A stretch of DNA of 64,000 nucleotides from Takakia lepidozioides (Eukaryota; Streptophyta; Takakiopsida; Takakiales; Takakiaceae): the NCBI GenBank assembly GCA_030704615.1, contig CM060733.1, forward strand, positions 72,790,001 through 72,854,000, written 5' to 3'. A model generated the notes under the pieces. That model made no database searches. It was not told the origin of the DNA and saw only the letters and a list, made by a program, of their open reading frames with translations. Positions 43,895 through 55,282 of this stretch are shown here, one piece after another (the first letter of the stretch is position 1; every line of letters starts with the position of its first letter). Position numbers and translations under genes: made by a program.

Positions 43895-46800
43895 ATGTTC
43901 ACTCCTCAAGGAAGAAGGGGCTCGCCTCAGAGAAGGGGGCAGCCCCTTCGTGCTGTTGCTAGAGACAAGGGGAAGGTGGGGTCCCCTGGAACTGCAGCAG
44001 GTGAGGAGGCTTTGATTGAGCCACCGCCTTTTGGGACGCCGGAAGCGAATGGTGGGGAGGGGACGCAGTCGGGCTCCGACATATGGAAGCACTTTCAGGA
44101 AGAAGGTGCTCTGGATGTGCCATCGCTCGAGCGCAAAGACCGCGCAGCTTTGCAGGCTCGCATCTCCACGCTCGAGGCGGAGGTGCCTCCTTGCCATCTT
44201 TAGCGTTTGTAATGTTAGATGAACCGCAACCTATCATCAAGCCAGCAAATACACTGTCGTTAGTCTGGAAGCCACCAAGGAGAGGAGAAATGTAGACGGA
44301 TAACACTGTTCGATGTCCAGTTAGTAAGCCTGAGAGAAGATTCTTTCTAAAGTTTCACTTGCCGCTCGAAGTTAATTGTAGTCACTTTTTCGTTGCATCC
44401 TCTGATTTTTATATGGAGTAAGGAATGGCTCTGATCCATCTTGACGAGGGTACAAGGAATCTTTTTGCCCATTTCCTAGCTGATGTGGGCATCAAGCTCA
44501 TGTAGGTCAACAGCTGATGTCCGAGTGGGTGGTATGCTGCAGTTATATGATTACCAGTATAACATGGGCCTGCTACTACTTCAGCGCAAGACATGGGGGG
44601 CACAAGTTGAAGAATTGAAGGTTTCCCTTGCTGATGCACAAGAGACATTACAGCGTGAGAAAGCTGCACACTTGCTTGAGCTTTCTGAAGCTGGTAACCG
44701 CGAGGAAGCAGCAAAAAAGGCCTTGGACCTCGAGAAAAAATGTGTTGCTGACGTACGTAGCCCGTTTTCCTCCTCACGAATGGCCTCATGTACTGTGAAG
44801 TCATCGTTGTGACGCTATGTGCTGGTTTGTACCAATAATTGGTGATCTCACTGAAGTCATTGCTTGCCCTACTTGAGAAGTCTTGAATTGGCGTAGTTTA
44901 GCAGCGGTAAAGGGCTGGGAGCCCCACACACAGTTTTGCAGTTCAAATATGTTGGGCTCTGTGCTGACTTTTGCTCTGGATGTTATTTGGTATGTTTTTT
45001 GGGGCCGGTATTCAGCTGGAGAAGGCATTGAAGGAGATGCGGACTGAGGGGCAAGAGGTGAAGCAAGCAGCAGAGAAGCAATTGGCTCAGGCACGGGAAA
45101 TGGTGGCCAGTATTGAAGAGAAGTCACTGGAGGCAGATACTAAGCTGTCTGCAGCCCAGGTGGTGCGTGCAGAAGCAAGTCGGAAGCTGGCCGAGTCTGA
45201 GCACAAGCTGCAGGAGGTGGAAGCTCGGGAAGATGCTCTTCGGCGCGAACGCCACAGCCTTATGTCTGAGTACGTTGCCATTGCCTTCTTTGCAAGAGCC
45301 TTCATCTTGAGGCAGGGAACTTGCCCCTCTGAACCAACATTCCTCATTCTTGAAAGGTAGATCATTTAAGGGTGTTTTCAAGTGTTTTAGGGGATGGCTT
45401 TCCTGTCCATAATTTGTTCAGTGTCCTGTACGACAAACTGTGGCTGAGTAGTTGCACTGACACAGGTTGTTGCTTAAGGTGGTTGTAAGCAATTGCTTAT
45501 CCCTTTCATGATCCTAGTGTAAGTGCACAAGCCAGTGCCAATCACAGCAGCCTAGGTTCTTGTGATCTGCACACTAAGGCGCTTGCTGAAATGTCTGCAG
45601 GAAAAGCCTTGTCTTTGGCAGAGTCCTGAGTCACTTAGTGGTGATCCTCACTGGCAAGGAATGGGGGATGGTAGATGTGATGCACGGAAGGGGCAGGTGG
45701 AGCAGGAGGAGGCCAGCATTCGTGATTGGGAAAAACAGCTGGAAGAAGCGCGGGAACGGATCCGCGAAGGTGAGCGTCTGCTCAACCAGCGAGAGGAGTA
45801 CATTGACCAGCGGGAGGAGGCACTGAAACAGATTGACAAGGATCTGGAGGATACGCGAGCCTTCTTGGAGAAAGAGCGCACACTGCTCCAGCAGTCAGAA
45901 GCTGAACTCGATGCTCATGCTGTCTCTGTCACCGACAGAGAGGAGGTCTCTTTCTTCTGCATATGTGGACGGATTTTTAAACACCCATGCACTGATTTTG
46001 TGCCTTCTAGCATCTAGTTGTCGCATATATTGCATATAGTATTCTTGTTGCACCCTTTAACTGCGGGATCTATGCTACATGGCTTATCCCTCCTCGGTTT
46101 GTTTCTATGGTTGGAGGTCTGAAACTGTCTGATGCAGATATTTGCTCCTTTTTGCAAAGTATTGTTTAATCTCGAGGAGATTCGATCATCTCACTCCATT
46201 GATGATATTGTTGGTTATATATGCAGGCACTGACCGAAAGAGAGCATGCTGTGACCACAAGAGAGCAAGACTTAGTGCTTCTAGAAGAGAGGCTTGCTGG
46301 CAGGGAGCAGGTACCCTTTTCCATCCACCTTTCAAGCATTTCAAACATCTAACTCAAGTGAATGAACGATTTCAGCACATAGTATCGAGCTGTATGCACT
46401 AATAGGGATGGGATGGCAGGCTGTGATTAATCAAGTCTCTGTCTGGGTCCAACCCCTCATGTGTAAAACTCTCCAGTCAGGGGCTTAAGAACTCTCTCTC
46501 TATTTGTGGCTGTGTGTGGTGAACTGGTTGCTGAGTAGAAGGGTTTGACAGGTGTTCGAGCAGCACGAAAAGCATGTGCAGGAGACGGAGGAGTACGTCA
46601 CTAGAGAAAGAGAGCGTTTGGATGGTTTTGATGCTGGTGTCAAGCTCCGGGAGGAGGCTTTGGCCGATCATAAACAGGAATTGGTATGTTGTGTTTTGCT
46701 CATCAAAGAATATAACTGAAATTTTTGACTCAGATGGCAGGGGATTTCCATGTGCATCTGTCTGATGGTGGGCTGATGATTTAGGGTTGCCAATGTACCA

Positions 46801-49800
46801 GTTTCAATCTAGGGAAAATGATCATATGCTCCCTTCAATAATTGCCTGTGCCTCTTGTCGCACTAGAGGAGAAGTTAGGTAACTTTGTACCTCTGTTGTG
46901 TCTTCCTATTTGCCAAGCTAAAGTGGTAATGTTCTCGGGCTTGAGTCACCTTGCATTAGAATCTGCACTGGTTATGAGGATAATGGTGAGGTGGATTATA
47001 TATAAATGGTCGAAGTCTTCTTTAATGTCTTAGGCTACTTACAATGTTCTAAAGATTCATGTGTTGGTGCATCTGTAGGCATCACTTCATAATTTTCTTG
47101 AAAGCCAGACAGCTGAGATGGATCTAAAAAAAGAAGAGCTGCAAGAAGCCACGGAGGAGCTGAAAAAACTGCGGGAGTCACTTGCTGTCGAGAGAGAGGA
47201 GCTTGATAAGCTGAAGAGTGCCGCTGAAGCAAGGGAGGATGAAATTCTGCGGTTGGAGTTAGAGATGAAGCAAAAGGAGCAACAATACAACCAAAGAGTT
47301 GAGAAACTAAAGGAAAGAGAGGAAGCCTTGGAGTTCAAGCTTCAAAAAGTGACAGACATGGAGCAAGAGGTGAAATCCGAGGAGAAAAAGTATGAGTCAG
47401 AACACAGAAAGATTGCTGAACTGAAAGAGGATGTGAAAAAGGCAAAGGAGGAGATGGACACACTGCAAAAGAAGCTGATTGGTGAAAAGCAACAAATTGA
47501 AGAGGAGCGGGAACACCTGAGGAGAGAGTGTGAACTGGAGAGAAAGCAGATCGAGGAGGAAAGGGAGAAAATACGCAAAGACTGGGAATTAGAGAGGGAG
47601 CAGCTGGAGGAGGAGAGGCAGAATGTGCAGAAAGAGGTGGAGTTAAGAAGGCAGCATATTGAAGGGGAGAGAGATAAATTCAGGATTGAGTTTGAACTGG
47701 AGAGAGACAGATTGAATGAGGAGATCTTATCACAGAGGGAGAGATTGAAGAATGAAATTCATTTGGAAAGGGAGAAACTAAACAACCAAGTTCACGTGGA
47801 GAGACAGCAGGTGTTGGAACAAAGAGAGAAGGCACAGACTGCTTTGGCTTTGGAAAGGGAAAAGATTGAGGTGGAGCAAGAGAGGCTAAAGTCCCTGGAG
47901 GCAGAACGGCTGGAGCTGATAAAGGTGCAGGTACAGCTGAAGGTAGAGATTGATGAAATCCGTGCACGCAAGCAATTTGTTGATGAGGAAGCAGAGGAAC
48001 TGAAACAGCAGAAGGAGAGGTTTGAACGTGAGTGGGAGCTTCTTGATGAAAAGCGGGAGGTAACCAAGAAAGAGAGGGAGAAGTTCGAAGAGGAAAGTAA
48101 GCGTATGGGTGAGTGGTTGCAGGATGAGGAGGAACGGCTGAAGGAATCTCGGCGGGAGGTACAAGAGCAGGCTCGCAAGATGGCTGAGGAGCTCGAACGG
48201 GAGAGGGAACTTTGGAAAAGCAGGATAGATACAGAGCGTAGCCAGCTCTATACACAATTGGACTCAGAGCGGCAGGATTTGGTGCGCAACCTCGAGCTGC
48301 AACGTTCTGAGCTGGACTTGCGGATGGAGCGGGAACGGGAGGTGCTCGAGAAGCAGATGGAGGAGCGGGAGGCCCAACTTAGGGCAGAGGTAGAGCGTGA
48401 GAAGGAGCTAGTGAATGGCAGCCGGGGTGCGTTTGTCTCCGAGATAGAGGAGCTGCGTGGCAAGCGCCAGAAGCTGGAGCAAGAGCAGCAGGAATTAGTG
48501 ACGCAGCGAGCGGAAGCAGAGAATGAATGGAGTGAAATAAAAAAGGACATTGACCAACTTCAAGTCCAGCGTGAGAAACTCCAAGAGCAACGACAGGCCT
48601 TGCACCAGGAACGGGAGGAAACTTTGCAGGAGGCAGACAGGTTGCAAAAACTGAGAGATGAATTGAAGGAAGCAGAGGACAGCCTCCGCTTCTCTGAGCA
48701 GCCAGCAACCTACCATGCTGCCAGAATTGAGGATGAGGTTGCCTCTCCTCGGCGGAAATTGAGCCAAACCCAGGACAAGGGGGTAGCAGCCGTGCCAGTT
48801 CTGGTGGCCAGCAGTTCCAAATCCCAGCGGAGATTCATTTCCAGATCTCCGGGTCGATTGGCTTGGTTGCGCCGCTGTGCCTCAAGAGCTTCCCAACTCT
48901 TTTCATCACCAACTGATGCCAAGGCAGACGGGTTATCTCTGGCAGCTGCTGAGGCTGGAGATGCTGTGGTTGGTTCAGATAGTGCATCAGAGGAAAGCCA
49001 CCCAGTCTTGAAGATTGACAGGCGAAGCCCAAGCCTAAATCAATCACAGCTGGCACAGGTAGTAGGCATTGAGGATGGCATGCGACCGTACAGGCGCACA
49101 CGATCAATGCAAGCAGTAGTGGAGGATGCAAAGGCGTTCTTGGGGTCCCCGCCAGATTGGGAGAGAGGTGGATCTGGAAATGTTGTGGAGGTGTCAGAGT
49201 CTAGTAAACAAGAAGCCCAGCAACAGGCTTTGTCAGAAGAGAGAGTGACCACACCTGCCACCAGCATTGACACTCGAACTGGGAAGAAACGGCAGCGGCA
49301 GCCTTCTAAGGGTGAGCGAGATCTGGACATGGAAGATACTGGGATGGAATCAGAGGTTGGACAACGAAAGAAGCGGCTGCGAGAAATTATGCCAGTGACT
49401 GGTGCCAATGAGGGTGCTCCACTTGAGGCACCACAGTCACGCCTTAGTACTCCTGCAGCACAGCGCTACAATTTCAGGCCTACCACTATGTGAGTGCATG
49501 TTTCCAATTCATCAGAGGCAAAGATCTGTAAGATGTTAATCCCATTTGCGGCTAGATTTTTATGCGTATTCTCAGCACTGAACCAAATAGGCATGCATCC
49601 TGTTGTGACATGATGCTATCGGTAGGATGGAGTGCTCATGAGAAGCGATCTTTCTGGAGAACGTGCAGAGTGATGGACAGCATATAGCTGGCCGCATGAA
49701 AGCACAGTCTGCTTTAGATTATATTACTGTGTGAACCTATGGATTGACGTAGGAAGTCTCGGTAGTATGAGGCTGAAAGATCACACATGGTATCTCCCCA

Positions 49801-50982
49801 ATGGGCGTTTTGCCCATCTTCACTTCCCGAAACAAGGCTTGCTTGCTTGGGGATTGGTACTCTTTTCGACATGGCAGCATTTGATCTCTCTACTCTATTC
49901 ACCAGTGTCAGGTAGAAAATTACGTACCTGCTGACTAGATTTACATACTACACCAAGGTAGCCTTTCACGTGCATTTTTTAGGGGCAGGGAGCAGAATTT
50001 TGTGTCTCAGCTTAATCTCTCCTAAGTCTCATTTTCTTGGCAAATGCTGTGTTGTAGTGTCAGTATGATGGCGACCCAGGCTGCATCAGCAGATGAGAGA
50101 GAGGAATCCGGGTTGCATCAAGACCGCATATCCAAAAGAGCAGCTTCAGGAACTGGCCACCAGTCAGCTAGTGAGTTGCCTGAGGTGTCTTCTTCGGAAC
50201 CTGTGAAGGTACATCTCTTTAGCTTGTGCCAACTCTTTGTGAATGAAGGGTGCTTTTTAGATTGAAAACCCCCATTAACAGCTTTGCACATACAGTGAGC
50301 CTTGCGTGCAAAATGTTTGTCTTTGTACTATGGAGTGCTGTCCAGGTGGTCCTGCACTTCATTAGCTATTGAAAAGGATGTTCCTGAGTTTGTCCCTTTG
50401 GAAGGAGGGTGGTGGTTGGCGTTAGCTTATGGGGACGTGTATTTGGTATGTCAGGTAACTGGAGCAGTTGGAGTGGATCAACTTTTGACTACTGTTAACG
50501 AGACCCCTGACATCCTTGAACAAGCAGAGAGATTGAAAGGTAAAGCTACCGAGATCACAGTTGTTCAAACATCAACTGTCCAGACCTCAGTTGTCCTTAT
50601 GGACCATGCACCAGAAGGAGCAGGGCTTGAGGATCTGACTGGGGACTCAGAGGCAGATGATGCTTTAGGCACCCCTGATCAGGTGGAGAGGGAAGATGTT
50701 GGTGTTCAGACTGGCGAGGACGCTGAAGATGTCGAGGGAGGGGGAAGCCAAGATGATACTTGTGAGTTAGAGGAGGAGGCTGAGGAGGAGGAGGAGGATG
50801 CCCATGGCAACACTGACAATGATGACCAATTTGCAGGTGAGGTTACTGAATATGATGATATTGAGGAGGAAGTGGAGGAGGAAGGCGAGGATTATAGGAA
50901 TGATGACGGAGAAGAGTATGGTGAGGACGAAGGGCAGCCATCAACACTTCGAGAAAAGTTATGGGACTTCTTTACAACTTGA
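43895..50982 (+). CDS. CRWN: CRWN/NMCP nuclear lamina-like coiled-coil protein, 9 exons
   Basis: Exons: 43895-44182, 44543-44752, 45016-45269, 45675-45945, 46227-46310, 46552-46683, 47079-49489, 50058 (or 50064)-50208 and 50455-50982. All introns are GT-AG and phases join, giving about 1442 residues. Family marks in order: MFTPQ start; LERKDRAALQARISTLEAE; DYQYNMGLLLLQRKTW at 97-115; SIEEKSLEADTKL; QEVEAREDALRRERHS; a coiled-coil rod to about residue 960; RLAWLRRCASRASQLFSSP; nuclear-localisation clusters (KKRQRQ, RKKRLRE); RYNF; an acidic tail; and the terminal LREKLWDFFTT. CRWN proteins form the plant lamina analogue under the nuclear envelope and shape nuclei and heterochromatin. It is longer than Arabidopsis CRWN1 (about 1130), mainly through a run of charged repeats at 500-700. 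No defects were seen. Confidence 0.95.
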
Positions 50983-52750
50983 GGACAATACATGTGCAGT
51001 TGGTCTGGAGAATCCAGGGTTCAATTTTTGTGGATCTGATTGTTAAGGATGAGGAGATCTTAAGGTTCAGTGCTCATTATGTTGTAGATGGGAGCTCCTG
51101 CGCATGTGGCGTGGTAGCCTCTGGATGCAGTGCTACTCCTTATTTGGCATGGGGGACTACTTCAGATGTCTAATAGTGGAACACCATCCATATTTCCTTT
51201 TTTATTGGCTTTTCTCCTGTGCACTGGACAGAATGGTAACAAGATGGTTTTCTCATAGCAAGAGATGACTAGGGTTTAAGCATTGGAAGAAGGGTTCACG
51301 AGATCCTTTTGCAAAGCTTGCTAAGACTAAATGCACCTGGACAGGTGCAAAAGTGAATGACTTTGGGTTGATGGGAGGCTTCTGAAACAGCTGTACACTA
51401 TTTGCAATTTTATGGGGTGTAGAGTTATGAATTAAAATGACGGCCCTTCAAATTTGGGGGAACTGACCTGAGGATTTTCTGAGTGGGGGCTTATGAAGCT
51501 GGTGTTTCTGAATGCGGTGAATCTTGGCATGGCCCCCCTGCGGGTTGTTGCTAAAACATCAGTCATCAGCTGGACATGGCCAAATGAAATTTGCCACCTG
51601 TCCTAGTTTTGTAAGTGAAAAAAAGAGGGCCCTAACACCCATGTCACTTCACCCCCTTAGATCACCATCTACCTTTCTGACTGCAGCGGAAGGGAAAGCC
51701 AAAAGATAGAGGTACATAAATTAACTGAACTTACAGCAAGTCCCTATGTGTTGTTCAAGAGAAATATCATCCTTTGATGGTTCCTTGTGCCAATGACTGA
51801 CACTTTCTTAGTGTAGTATCCTTGGTACCACCTCATTGTCCACAGCCTTTGTGCCACAAGCTTGCCCAAGGATAGAGTGCATGTAGTTATAAATTTCCGA
51901 CTTCTAATCCAACTGAAACTGCAGGTAATGCTGCTGATTGTAATCTGCCCTATGAAGCACTTTGCATTATCTCCTTCTCACATTCTCTTGCATCTAAGTC
52001 CTCCTTGCATCAGCCTATATTGATGTACAAGATGACTAACTATGTACTTGGTACCATATCTATTGTTGCAGGAAAAAGACTCTACCCTGAAGCTCTACTT
52101 TTCTAGACTACATCAACCAAAGTGGCTCACACTTGCTGGAAAATCAGATGTGCATAGATTAGTCAAGCATAGCAAGCTTGCTCCATAAAAGAAGATACAA
52201 GAGAAGAGAGCTATAGTGTCTTGTGCAGTGTTTTTTTTTTCAAATTTTGAAAAGAACAGGACTGGCTACTGAGTTTTGCAGGAAATAGCCATATTTTCTG
52301 CTCATCCACTGAAATTTGGACAGAATCATCCTCTGTACTTTCATCCATGTATATCATCCATATTAGGCGAATTCATCCAAGATTTATATTTGTTTTTGAG
52401 AATTTTGGCGATTTCATCCATGAGTAAACAGGGAATTTACTACAGAATATTCGATTTTGATTTTTGAGGTCGAAAAAGTACGAAATTTCGCCAGAAATAA
52501 AAACACTGGTCTTGTGTCTCCACTTATATGCAAGCTTGCTGGTCCTTTAATGACCGCCGCTTGATCACGTGAATACTAGCTGCTTTCTACAGAACATGAA
52601 ATATAAGAGACAAACTATTTGGAATTCCGATGGCCGCCGGGTGTTATCCCCCTCTGCGAGGTCATGTGTTTGTCTTGATCTAGCCCAAAATACTTATAAG
52701 CTACGTGGAGCATCTTATTTTCACTAATTCCCTGGCTGGTCATTTATCAG
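50983..52750. other. Downstream of CRWN; no gene recognised
   Basis: Includes the CRWN 3' UTR. From about 52340, scattered TTCATCCATG / ATTCATCC motifs appear, which become denser at the tip of the inverted element pair. Confidence 0.5.
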
Positions 52751-53090
52751 CTTGCAACTTGATTCCCATTACTTTACCCTTTCATCCATCCAGATGGATG
52801 AATTTCATCCTGCACTTGCCCATCCCTTTGTAATGAAAAATAGACATTTCATCACTACTTCGTCATTTCGTCATCCTGCCATCCTGTCATCCATCTGCAA
52901 ATGAAAAATCGTGATTTCATCCCTGCACACCCCTAATGAAAAATCGCGAATTCATCCTCTCGTTTGCCTTGCCATTCAGTGACCAAGTCTCCGAACCCTA
53001 CCCACTTGTTTCCTGTTCGCACTCCTCCGTGTTTCCCTCGACACCTGCATTCGACCTACAGGTGTAAGTACTCCGTTTTTTAGCTGTCTG
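52750..53090 (-). repeat. Outer end of left arm of an inverted element pair
   Basis: The reverse complement of this stretch matches 60930-61260 in order: ACTTACACCTGTAGGTCGAA, GAGGGAAACACGG, GGATGAAATCAC...TTTTTCATT, GATGGATGACAGG / GCAGGATGAC. The match is diverged, so the pair is old. Many ATTCATCC/GGATGAAT motifs. Confidence 0.7.
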
Positions 53091-53570
53091 GCCCTCCAGA
53101 CAAAAGACTACTCCAGCTGCAACCGCTTTAAATCCCTGCGCGATAGATTCTACTGCTTCCCGGCTCCATCTTGCAAACTGCAGATTCGCTCTGCTTCTCC
53201 TTTTTGTTCCTGCTGGGTGTTTGTCAATGTACGCTTGGAATTTATATGGCCCTTCCCACGACGACTCCAGATTGCGCTTCTTCCCTGGCTTTATCATCAT
53301 CACAAGATCTCCTGCTTTGAATTCGGTGAGCTCCTTCGCATTGTTGTGTCGTTGCCTACATGCTCTCTGTTGTGCCTTCTGTGCTGAACTGACATTGTCC
53401 CGCAATGTACCTTCAAGCTCCTGAATTAGTGCGATCTTTTCCTCCATCATCCTTTGCATTGCTGTCGGGTCATCAGTGAGCTCCACTAGCTCTGCAATTT
53501 GTTGAAATCTGTTGTCTGTACCCAATCGCATCACCCTTAGACTGGTCGAAGCCTGTATGCCTACCTTCAA
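52998..53570 (-). pseudogene. Gypsy-type integrase C-terminal domain, left arm
   Basis: MEEKIALIQELEGTLRDNVS, AQKAQQRACRQRHNN (the helix after the core), then ELTEFKAGDLVMMIKPGKKR and ESSWEGPYKFQAY (SH3-like DNA-binding domain), and a Lys/Arg/Cys tail. The same segment is preserved in the right arm at 60521-60898. It is offset in frame from the integrase core by a tandem duplication. Confidence 0.8.
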
Positions 53571-53720
53571 GGTCCTGAATTAGTGCGATCTTTTCCTCCA
53601 TCATCCTTTGCATTGCTGTCGGGTCATCAGTGAGCTCCACTAGCTCTGCAATTTGTTGAAATCTGTTGTCTGTACCCAATCGCATCACCCTTAGACTGGT
53701 CGAAGCCTGTATGCCTACCC
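53411..53720. repeat. 154-bp near-perfect tandem duplication inside the integrase
   Basis: The sequence from CTTCAAGCTCCTGAATTAGT (53411) to CTGTATGCCTAC repeats from 53565 with one mismatch seen. 154 is not a multiple of three, so it shifts the frame. Recent event or assembly error. Confidence 0.9.
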
Positions 53721-54289
53721 AATATCCGAATGCTGCCTTGTAGAGAGCCCTGTCCCACTCTCTGTTGCCCTGTGTGCTTAGAGTAATCATGCTTTCCTTG
53801 AGCGATCGGATTAATCTCTCAACCATCTCGATGCATTGGGGCCAATAGGGCGCTGACCTCTCGTGCTTGACCCCAAACTTCTTGCAGGTGACTTCGAAAT
53901 CCTTCGTCCACTCTGAGCCGTGATCCGTGGTGGCCGTAGCAGTACATGACCTGTTCTTCAAAGAAGCGAGCTGCCAATTTTGAGGTATGATCTGCCACTG
54001 CACTCACCTCTATCCACTTTGAAAAATGATCCACTGCGATCAACGTGTATTTGTTGCCTTCACTCGATACTGGCAGTGGCCCTGCTGTGTCCAATGCTAT
54101 GCGATAGAATATATCCCTGATCGGTATGCTCTGTAGTTCCTTAGTCCCTGATCGCAATGGCGTGGCGTTCTTTGCGATTTGGCATTTGATGCATGTGCGT
54201 AGTACCTGCCTGATGATGTGCGTGCGATTATGCCAAAAGAAACGTTTGCAGACCTCCATCCCCCTCCTGACCCCATAGTGTCCAATTTC
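53570..54289 (-). pseudogene. Gypsy-type integrase zinc domain and catalytic core, left arm
   Basis: EIGHYGVRRGMEVCKRFFWH then LRTCIKCQIAKN (HHCC zinc domain), IALDTAGPLPVSS (first Asp), KYTLIAVDHFSKWIEV, then after a frame shift TTDHGSEWTKDFEVTC (second Asp) and YWPQCIEMVERLIRSLKESM (Glu). All three catalytic acids are present across the two frames. The frame is joined by one TAA (near 54294) to the acidic protein upstream, with no reverse transcriptase or RNase H between. Confidence 0.85.
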
Positions 54290-55282
54290 TTAGTGTATCC
54301 GTCGAATTATATCCTCTCTAACACTCTTGTCCGGCACCCATTTGGCGTTGAACGTGAGCTTCCCTGCCACCAACTGATATCCTGCTGTACTCTTCCTGAT
54401 TCGCTTGATCTCTCCACTATCCAGGTAATCATTTGGCTGTCCAAATGTGATCAGATGCATTGCTTGTATGTCATCCAGTATGTCTGCACTTCTTTCTTCT
54501 TTTCGCTCTCCAATGTCATCACACTCCCACTGCTCTTGTTCTGTTTCTGCTGCTTGTAATAGACTCACCTGCATCTCTTTTGTGATAGGGCTCCCTCTCT
54601 TGCTTACAGTAATGGCCAGCAGCTCGTCCTCCTCTTGGGATTGAGGTTCCCCAGCTTCATCATTACTGTCATCATGTTCCAGGGAGTACTCCTCTTCCTG
54701 CTCCTGCATCCAATCTTCATCGTCTTTTTTTTGCTCATGGTCACTTTCCTCCCTGTTTTGTTCTTCATCTTGGTCTTGTGTCTCCAGCCCTTGACTCCTT
54801 GTCAATATCATGTTTATTCTAGGTGCATCATCCCCCATCCTGATGTCAAGCAACCTCTGCAACACGTGGTTTTCGCTGATTTGGGTTTGGCACTGTGCCC
54901 TCTGGTGCTTTGGTCTACAATACCAGCAGGTTCGCCGTTGCTCTGGCTTTCCTGGTCTGACTGGTGGTGGCTCCTCTTTCGGTGCTTCATCACTGCTGCA
55001 GATCCCTCGCTGAGGCTTCCTCCATACCCCGTTTACCTTGGTAAGCTTCCACCCATCTGGCTGTCCATCACCTTCTTCTCCTTCCATTTGAGCTACCCAC
55101 TTTAGGCCAACCCTTGAAGGGTCACTCTTCTCCTCATCACTCCACTCCCATATTTTATCGTCAATAGTTTCTCCATCTTTTGTTTGAATCTCCACCTCCT
55201 CCTTGAAACTGATTTCTTTGTGATGAACCCTTACTGCCTGCAGGTTGTTCTCGCACTTGGTGTCATCAATCCTCCTTGGCAA
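54290..55282 (-). CDS. Acidic protein with zinc knuckle, fused in frame to integrase (left arm)
   Basis: 330 codons. The N-terminal part has KIWEWSDEEKSDPSRVGLKW and GQPDGWKLTKVNGVWRKPQR, a module repeated in the right arm. Then RTCWYCRPKHQRAQC, a C-x2-C-x3-H-x4-C knuckle, then RINMILTRSQG and a long Glu/Asp/Gln stretch. It ends YLDSGEIKRIRKSTAGYQLV and GKLTFNAKWVPDKSVREDII, which is the peptide that in Gypsy pol sits just before the integrase zinc domain. RT and RNase H, expected between the knuckle and this peptide, are absent. Confidence 0.7.
   Translation of the reverse strand: MPRRIDDTKCENNLQAVRVHHKEISFKEEVEIQTKDGETIDDKIWEWSDEEKSDPSRVGLKWVAQMEGEEGDGQPDGWKLTKVNGVWRKPQRGICSSDEAPKEEPPPVRPGKPEQRRTCWYCRPKHQRAQCQTQISENHVLQRLLDIRMGDDAPRINMILTRSQGLETQDQDEEQNREESDHEQKKDDEDWMQEQEEEYSLEHDDSNDEAGEPQSQEEDELLAITVSKRGSPITKEMQVSLLQAAETEQEQWECDDIGERKEERSADILDDIQAMHLITFGQPNDYLDSGEIKRIRKSTAGYQLVAGKLTFNAKWVPDKSVREDIIRRIH

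Noticed and set aside
45600-45674. CRWN exon 4 starting at the stronger CTGCAG acceptor near 45600
   Set aside because: It puts the following rod out of frame with exon 3; the GTAG at 45671-45674 restores the phase and the family's exact spacing.
47680-48550. Minus-strand ORFs of 191, 128 and 123 codons inside CRWN exon 7
   Set aside because: Antisense shadows of a Glu/Arg-rich coiled coil (Ser/Leu/Phe-rich reverse frames).
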